Notes under the pieces: generated by a model
Seen by the model: only the letters and a program-made list of their open reading frames with translations
Told to the model about the DNA's origin: nothing
Database searches by the model: none
In this document: positions 59,187-64,000 of the stretch, piece by piece
Layout: every line of letters begins with the position of its first letter
Position numbering within the stretch: position 1 is the stretch's first letter
Made by a program: the position numbers and the translations under genes
Assembly: GCA_964462945.1 (NCBI GenBank)
Contig: CAYWZW010000001.1
Span: 1 to 64,000 of the forward strand
Direction of reading: 5' to 3'
Source: GCA-020343675 sp964462945
Lineage (GTDB): Bacteria > Planctomycetota > Phycisphaerae > Sedimentisphaerales > Anaerobacaceae
Length of the DNA: 64,000 nt

Positions 59187-60737
59187 TTGGGCGGACAATT
59201 GGACGGTTTTAAGAATAACCACACAATCGCGGTTCGGTGCAGAGTATTGGCCATTCTGCTGATGTCTTCAGTCTTGCCTGTCGGCAGACAGGTCCTGCTG
59301 TCGGCTGAGAGACTCGGTGCCAAAAGCGGTGACTCAGACAGTCCCTATTGGCTCGATACCCTGGCACGTGACGGCGTACACCTGAGTCACCCGAAGAGAT
59401 ACCAGAATGACTACTCCTCGGAGGCGCTCAGCCGATGCGGCTACTCACTGCGGAATTACCTGGTGCTGATGAAATACGCCGAGGTCCTCAAGACCTTGGG
59501 CCGGATTCCCTCTGTGACTGACGGAGTCTCAAATGAGGATGCAGGAACACTGGACGGTAAGGCGCTTGAGCCGCCCGAGCAGGACTGGTTTCCCAAGGCA
59601 CCCGTGCTGCCGCCTGCCCAGGGCCCGGCTGTTGAAGTGTCGGACGCCCAGGGGCTAATCCGGGCGATTAGAGAGGCCAGGCCGGGGCAAACCATCCTTC
59701 TGGCGGACGGTCACTATATGATGCCCCATTACGTTCAGATCAGCACCGACGACGTCACGTTACGTGGTGCATCCGGACGCCGCGAGCGAGTAATTATCGA
59801 CGGCGCACAGAGTCGCGACGGAGAACTGCTGGGGATTCGAGCCTGCTCCGGCGTGACTATCGCGGATTTGACCATCCAGAATATCAAGTGGAACGGTTTC
59901 AAGATCAACTCCGAGACGAACGTTCAGAGATTGACTATCTATAACTGTATCATTCACAATATCTGGCAGCGCGGCGTCAAAGGGGTGAAAGTACCGAAAG
60001 AGAACCGCCAGGCCGTTCGTCCAAAACAGTGCCGGGTGCAATACTGCCTCTTTTACAATGACCGGCCGAAACGGTTGAGCGACGACGCGGCCGATATCGC
60101 CCAGGGAAACTACGTCGGCGGCATTGACGTGATGTACGCCAAGGACTGGGTCATCAGCGACAACGTATTTGTGGGGATTCAGGGCAGGACGTACGAGGGA
60201 CGAGGCGCCGTGTTCATCTGGCACGATTCGCAGGACTGTGTCATCGAACGGAATATTATTATCGATTGCGACGTCGGCTTGCAGCTCGGTAACCCGTACC
60301 GGGACGGCGAAACACAATACCACTGCGTACGCTGCATAGCCAGGAATAACTTCATCACCAGAGCGCCCGAGGCCGGCATTGTGACGGTGTACACCAGGGA
60401 CTGCAAGGTCCTCAACAACACGATTCACGATCCGGACAGTCGGATGGGCCGGCTGATCCGCACGGTGTTCACGAATGATGGCCTGGTGATCGCCAACAAT
60501 TTGATAAGCGGGCCGAAAATGAGTCACGAATCGCAGAGTAGAGTGACGTTTTTCAACAACCTCATCAAAGATTTCACGCCTGCTTTTGCCGACCCACGAC
60601 ATGGAGACCTTCACCTGACGGGTATCGTGGCCGAGGCCGTCGATCAGGGCGTAGCGGTGGCGGAAGTCGGCGAGGACATGGACAGGCAGCCGCGTGGACC
60701 CGGACCCGATATCGGCGCCGACGAACTGATAAATTGA
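59187..60737 (+). CDS. Exported right-handed beta-helix protein
   Basis: 516 residues, TTG start. The signal region VLAILLMSSVLPVGRQ contains a small palindrome (59277-59292). Residues about 70-140 are a linker (RDGVHLSHPKRYQNDYSS; LEPPEQDWFPKAP). From about 150 the beta-helix begins with GLIRAIREARPGQTILLADG, followed by parallel rungs such as GVTIADLTIQNIKWNG, DNVFVGIQGRTYEGRG and CVIERNIIIDCDVG. It ends with PDIGADELIN, a common C-terminus of planctomycete beta-helix proteins. It is likely a polysaccharide lyase or hydrolase, but I see no family-specific catalytic set. Confidence 0.78.
   Translation: MGGQLDGFKNNHTIAVRCRVLAILLMSSVLPVGRQVLLSAERLGAKSGDSDSPYWLDTLARDGVHLSHPKRYQNDYSSEALSRCGYSLRNYLVLMKYAEVLKTLGRIPSVTDGVSNEDAGTLDGKALEPPEQDWFPKAPVLPPAQGPAVEVSDAQGLIRAIREARPGQTILLADGHYMMPHYVQISTDDVTLRGASGRRERVIIDGAQSRDGELLGIRACSGVTIADLTIQNIKWNGFKINSETNVQRLTIYNCIIHNIWQRGVKGVKVPKENRQAVRPKQCRVQYCLFYNDRPKRLSDDAADIAQGNYVGGIDVMYAKDWVISDNVFVGIQGRTYEGRGAVFIWHDSQDCVIERNIIIDCDVGLQLGNPYRDGETQYHCVRCIARNNFITRAPEAGIVTVYTRDCKVLNNTIHDPDSRMGRLIRTVFTNDGLVIANNLISGPKMSHESQSRVTFFNNLIKDFTPAFADPRHGDLHLTGIVAEAVDQGVAVAEVGEDMDRQPRGPGPDIGADELIN
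59277..59292. repeat. CCTGTC-GGCA-GACAGG hairpin in a signal peptide
   Basis: A perfect 6-base stem with loop GGCA. It has the same architecture and loop as 56740-56755 (CCCGTC-GGCA-GACGGG). It encodes PVGRQ within the signal sequence of the beta-helix protein. Confidence 0.7.
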
Positions 60738-60812
60738 CCAACCCGTAAGGACCCAGAGTGGAACCATGAACGTAGAAGGGCTGGTGACGCAGACCGGACG
60801 GGAGAAACACCG

Positions 60813-62336
60813 ATGACGTCGATCGATAGCGACCTTTTCTGTCGTGATTTGCCGTCTCGGCCGCAGCCCGAAATGGGCAAAATCCTGGTGACGGGCGCTA
60901 CCGGCTACGTCGGAGGGCGGCTTGCTCCGGAACTGCTGGCCAGAGGGTACCACGTGCGCGTCATGGTGCGTGCGGCTTCGGACGAACTCGAGCAGCGGTG
61001 GCCCGGAGCCGAAATAGTGGTCGCCGACGCATTGGACCCAGACAGCCTGGGAACGGCACTGCACGGGATTCACACCGCCTACTATCTGCTCCATTCATTG
61101 CTTCTTGGCCCCGAGGAGCTTGAATCCACGGAGATTCAGGCCGCCGGGAACTTCAGAAGGGCCGCGGAGCAGCAGGCCGTTGCAAGAATGATCTATCTTG
61201 GAGGGCTCGGGGAGGCGCGCACGCCGCTGTCACCTCATCTGAGGAGCAGGATGCAGGTAGGCGATGAGCTCAGTTGCGGGACCGTCCCGGCCACCGTCCT
61301 GCGGGCCGCCATCATCATCGGATCGGGCAGCGCTTCGTATGAGATCATCGAACATCTGGTGAAGAACATCCCCATTCTCCCAGTACCGCACTGGGCCAAG
61401 ACCAGGTGTCAGCCAATTGGCATCCGCGACGTGATCAAGTATCTCGTCGGCACGCTGGAAACAGCCGAGACGCTTGGAAAATCCTTCGATATTGGCGGAC
61501 AAGACGTTCTGACTTACCGGGAAATGTTGAAGATACTTGCTGAGCTGCTCGGCAAGAAGAGGCTCTTTGTTCCCTGCCCTTTCTGTAACATCGGTTTTTT
61601 CGCGTACTGTGCCAGTCTTCTTACGCCGGTGCCCGCCGCGATTACCCGGTGCCTGATGGAAGGAATCGCCAATGAGGTTGTCTGCCGGAACGACGACATC
61701 AGGCGAATCCTGCCGTTTGAGCCGCTGGGCTACAGAGAAGCTCTGGTGAGGGCCATGTCGCGTGAAGAACAGGACAAGGTGCACACACGATGGTCCGACG
61801 CCTATCCGCCGGCTCACGAGCTGGCGATGAAGCTTCGTGAGATCGAAGGGCCGGTCCGCTACACGAGCTCGTACTCGCTTTTGACCGAAAAGAGCGCCGC
61901 TTCCCTCTTCCGTTCAGTCTGTAAGATCGGGGGCAAGGAGGGGTGGTTTCACGGCAACTGGCTGTGGAGGCTTCGAGGAGCCGTAGATCGGCTCCTTTTA
62001 GGCGTCGGATCCGTGCGAGGAAGAAGAAGCACCTCCAGCCTGAGAATCGGTGACGTTATTGACTTCTGGCGGGTCGAAGACCTCAAGCGAGAAGCCATGC
62101 TTTTGTTGCGCGCCGAAATGAAACTGCCGGGCAAAGCATGGCTTCAGTTCAGGATCGATCCGGAAGGGACTCATCTCGGCGAAGGCGCCAGCCGGAGCGG
62201 GGGAAAGAACAAACTGTCGGTGAACGCCTACTATCAGCCCAGAGGCGTGTTCGGAAAGCCCTATTGGTATATGTTTCTTCCCTTCCATTTCTTCATCTTT
62301 CACAATCTGATCAGACAGATCGAAAGAAGAAGTTGA
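60813..62336 (+). CDS. SDR-family NAD(P)-binding protein with C-terminal DUF2867
   Basis: 507 residues. The N-terminal Rossmann domain (about 22-320) has GKILVTGATGYVGGRLA for NAD(P) and the extended/atypical SDR pattern (YYLLHSL; IYLGGLGE). The C-terminal DUF2867 domain (about 350-507) has FWRVEDLKREAMLLLRAEM, LPGKAWLQFRI and YYQPRGVFGKPYWYMFLPFH. This pairing is a known family of unclear function, perhaps lipid- or NADH-quinone-related. The 32-base dispersed repeat (62170-62201) lies in frame between strands of DUF2867 (peptide LGEGASRSG). Confidence 0.85.
   Translation: MTSIDSDLFCRDLPSRPQPEMGKILVTGATGYVGGRLAPELLARGYHVRVMVRAASDELEQRWPGAEIVVADALDPDSLGTALHGIHTAYYLLHSLLLGPEELESTEIQAAGNFRRAAEQQAVARMIYLGGLGEARTPLSPHLRSRMQVGDELSCGTVPATVLRAAIIIGSGSASYEIIEHLVKNIPILPVPHWAKTRCQPIGIRDVIKYLVGTLETAETLGKSFDIGGQDVLTYREMLKILAELLGKKRLFVPCPFCNIGFFAYCASLLTPVPAAITRCLMEGIANEVVCRNDDIRRILPFEPLGYREALVRAMSREEQDKVHTRWSDAYPPAHELAMKLREIEGPVRYTSSYSLLTEKSAASLFRSVCKIGGKEGWFHGNWLWRLRGAVDRLLLGVGSVRGRRSTSSLRIGDVIDFWRVEDLKREAMLLLRAEMKLPGKAWLQFRIDPEGTHLGEGASRSGGKNKLSVNAYYQPRGVFGKPYWYMFLPFHFFIFHNLIRQIERRS
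62170..62201. repeat. 32-base dispersed repeat, copy 2 (in SDR-DUF2867 gene)
   Basis: CTCATCTCGGCGAAGG through AGCCGGAGCGGG. It matches the reverse complement of 28699-28730 at 30 of 32 bases. It is read in the same frame in an unrelated protein. Confidence 0.85.
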
Positions 62337-62700
62337 CGGATTCTGCCAGCGGTCGCACCCCACCGACAGACAGTGAGAGGCGCCCCTAACGTAGCATACC
62401 AACTCTCAAGAGTGAGAAAAGTAGTAGTAAACATTCCCATGTCTGAGAACTTCTAAGCCTTCCAAAATCAATCTCGCACTTTTTTTGGAACGTAAGTCAT
62501 TGTACAAAAGAATGTTGTATTTATACCCATCAGAGCGTAGGGAATTGGTACATGCTTTGCACGGAACTATGTTCTGGTCGCAATAGCGATGGCCAGGCAT
62601 ATTGCCTAAACAGCTAATCTTGCGTTCCGGCGGCCAGACTGGCCATGTTGCTTGCCTGCTGTAGAAGCCTACTTTCCGAAAGAGGTGGTTTTTCTCAAAA
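62337..62700. other. Intergenic stretch before the cytochrome genes
   Basis: About 360 AT-richer bases. A small hairpin GGCCA-GAC-TGGCC lies at 62632-62644. A 64-codon minus-strand frame (62406-62600) with a CxxxxxxCxxC pattern has no recognised family and is not called. Confidence 0.4.
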
Positions 62701-63687
62701 ATGGAAGATAGCGTGTTGCCATCAAGTCGTTTCCGATGCGGCCGCCCTTGGGAAATTCCTGCGTTGGTTATAGTATTGCTCCTGGCGTTGATATCAGCCG
62801 GAGGAGAAGCTCATGTGAATAAAGAGGAATCAGATAGGAACCCCCATGGAAATCCGACATTGTGCTCCTCCTGCCACACGTCCCCCACTGGCGGCCGTCG
62901 CAGTCTGCGCTTTAATGGGAGCATATCCCAACTGTGTCAGTCCTGTCACGACGGGCAGCTTGGCACGCGTGAGGTCCACCCTGTGAATCTGGCACCAAGC
63001 GCCGCGCTCGCGAGAAGAATCCCCCCCGATTTCCCACTGAAGGACGGAATGCTCACCTGTCTGACCTGTCATGACGTCACCCCGAGCTGCAAGACCAGCC
63101 AGCCGGCCGTTGCGCCCAAACGGAGGTTCCTGCGAGGAACTGATGTATCCCACCCTTTAGAGTTCTGTTTCCGCTGCCACGCGCGGGAGAGCTATCGTCC
63201 CTTTAACGCCCACGACCAGCTCGAAGCCAGCGAGCCAAAGACCGACACATGCGTTTGGTGCCATGTCGGCGCCGATGTAGCCTCCCGTTCTGAGGAAGAT
63301 GCTTCGCGTGCCCTCCGCGGCAAATCGTTTGGGATTTGCGCTAGTTGCCACCCGGTGGCTAAGGGCCACCCGAATGATGGCCCGCACATGGGTGCCGTCC
63401 CTTCGGCGGAAATGACGTGGTACATGTCCGCCTACGAGGTACAGCCTCAGATGAACCTGCCGCTAAAGCAGCTCTTGGAATATGTCCGCGCCGCCAAGCG
63501 GGCTCCTCGCTCAATACCCCTGGACGAGAGCAGCCGGATCACCTGTTATAGTTGTCACAATCCCCACGAGAAAGGACTCTTGCCGAATTGGAATCCTCGT
63601 TCAATTGGCTCGGAACCCAAGCACGCTGCAAATCATCGACTTCGTGCTCACGAAGGTCAGCTCTGTGTAGCGTGTCACCAAAAATGA
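62701..63687 (+). CDS. Exported octaheme c-type cytochrome
   Basis: Periplasmic electron carrier, 328 residues. The N-terminal signal or anchor is IPALVIVLLLALISAGGEA (about 19-37). Eight CxxCH heme motifs are spread over the chain: CSSCH, CQSCH, CLTCH, CFRCH, CVWCH, CASCH, CYSCH and CVACH. Phrases such as HDGQLGTREVHPVN and THxxH-like histidines resemble the doubled CXXCH/NapC-like fold of decaheme or octaheme proteins. A further cytochrome gene starts 8 bases downstream, so they form an electron-transfer operon continuing past the window. Partner enzyme not visible. Confidence 0.9.
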   Translation: MEDSVLPSSRFRCGRPWEIPALVIVLLLALISAGGEAHVNKEESDRNPHGNPTLCSSCHTSPTGGRRSLRFNGSISQLCQSCHDGQLGTREVHPVNLAPSAALARRIPPDFPLKDGMLTCLTCHDVTPSCKTSQPAVAPKRRFLRGTDVSHPLEFCFRCHARESYRPFNAHDQLEASEPKTDTCVWCHVGADVASRSEEDASRALRGKSFGICASCHPVAKGHPNDGPHMGAVPSAEMTWYMSAYEVQPQMNLPLKQLLEYVRAAKRAPRSIPLDESSRITCYSCHNPHEKGLLPNWNPRSIGSEPKHAANHRLRAHEGQLCVACHQK

Positions 63688-63695
63688 GGTATTTC

Positions 63696-64000
63696 ATGGA
63701 GCACTTTGCTATCACCAACTGCGCGATGACTCCGAATCAGAAGTTCTGTAGAGAGGGCGTTAGCCCACCGATTAGATCATGGTGGGGCCAGCCCGCCAGA
63801 CGTAAGGCGGGCAAGTCCCATTCTAACTGGCTCGCGCCGGGTCTCCTGGCCCTGGTACTGACCGCCCTGCTGCCGCAGGTGCTGTATGCCGTGGACGCGG
63901 AGAACTGTCTGATGTGCCACCGCTTCCGGGGCCTGGCCCGCGTGGACAAGAAGGGTGACTATCGCCTTTTCTACGTGGACGAATCGCTCTTCAGCCGGGG
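63696..64000 (+). CDS. Start of a second exported c-type cytochrome (runs off the window)
   Basis: Partial gene beginning at ATG 63696, with at least 101 codons open to the end of the window. A signal region WLAPGLLALVLTALLPQVLYA precedes the first heme motif CLMCH in DAENCLMCHRFRGLARVD. The n-region is unusually long because a palindromic repeat (63757-63825) is translated before the hydrophobic core. It is 8 bases after the octaheme gene, so the two should be co-transcribed. Confidence 0.8.
   Translation, partial: MEHFAITNCAMTPNQKFCREGVSPPIRSWWGQPARRKAGKSHSNWLAPGLLALVLTALLPQVLYAVDAENCLMCHRFRGLARVDKKGDYRLFYVDESLFSR
63757..63825. repeat. Palindromic element in the n-region of the last cytochrome
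   Basis: GCCCGCC (63789-63795) pairs with GGCGGGC (63804-63810). GTTAG (63757-63761) and CTAAC near 63821-63825 form the outer ends, and CCCACC/GGTGGG adds another small stem (63762-63784). It is translated as a basic stretch before the signal core. Confidence 0.65.

Noticed and set aside
62406..62600. Small minus-strand frame with several Cys, considered as a zinc protein or transposase remnant
   Set aside because: No conserved motif beyond the cysteines, no terminal repeats and no start signal.

Overview
The window looks like part of a Planctomycetota genome, most likely class Phycisphaerae and near Sedimentisphaerales. This is inferred from gene content, not from a computed phylogeny. The pointers are a LEPR-XLL N-terminal sorting signal, a dockerin-ended secreted protein in the Phycisphaerae style, many Tat- or Sec-exported carbohydrate enzymes, ThuA and Gfo/Idh/MocA oxidoreductases, an HzsA-like cytochrome, and an M50/HlyD/SecA gene set. 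A 100-base run of N at 19228-19327 shows it is a scaffolded draft or metagenome assembly. No tRNA, rRNA, CRISPR array or insertion sequence was found.

Layout. 1-3.1 kb: a short Rho factor overlapping a CocE-type hydrolase. 3.1-16.8 kb: an exported sugar-metabolism region with a TIM-barrel protein, a Gfo/Idh/MocA oxidoreductase, a ThuA plus isomerase-like fusion, a GH5-like glycosidase, a beta-helix protein, an HzsA-like triheme protein, a sodium:solute symporter and a sugar-binding lipoprotein. 16.9-28.9 kb: secretion and surface proteins. A dockerin protein and a LEPR-XLL gene broken by the gap lie opposite a three-gene + strand set (GAF-HlyD, M50 peptidase fused to an adaptor, short SecA). 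These converge on a TolC/membrane-fusion pair. 29-42 kb: hisF, a second GH5-like enzyme, an isochorismatase homologue lacking its cysteine, two large paralogous secreted multidomain proteins on either side of an FKBP isomerase, and a PHP phosphoesterase. 42-58 kb: housekeeping genes (PilZ, murD-pyrF, nusA-infB-rbfA, an HhH-GPD relative, hisG, dxr, rseP, glyA). 58-64 kb: a sulfatase with an internal deletion, a beta-helix protein, an SDR-DUF2867 protein, an octaheme cytochrome and the start of another cytochrome.

Two things stand out. First, 19.1-28.9 kb gathers a LEPR-XLL cargo candidate, an accessory SecA, two membrane-anchored adaptors, a site-2-type protease, a TolC protein and a periplasmic adaptor. 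I suggest this is a dedicated export route for LEPR-XLL giant proteins. Second, the window is dotted with small structured repeats. The commonest are degenerate 7-base-period arrays that switch to their reverse complement at a centre. Others are hairpins with 3-4 base loops and a 32-base dispersed repeat. Many sit in frame inside conserved, probably essential genes (glyA, murD, acetyltransferase, CocE, adaptor, cytochrome). Others end right at a ribosome binding site.
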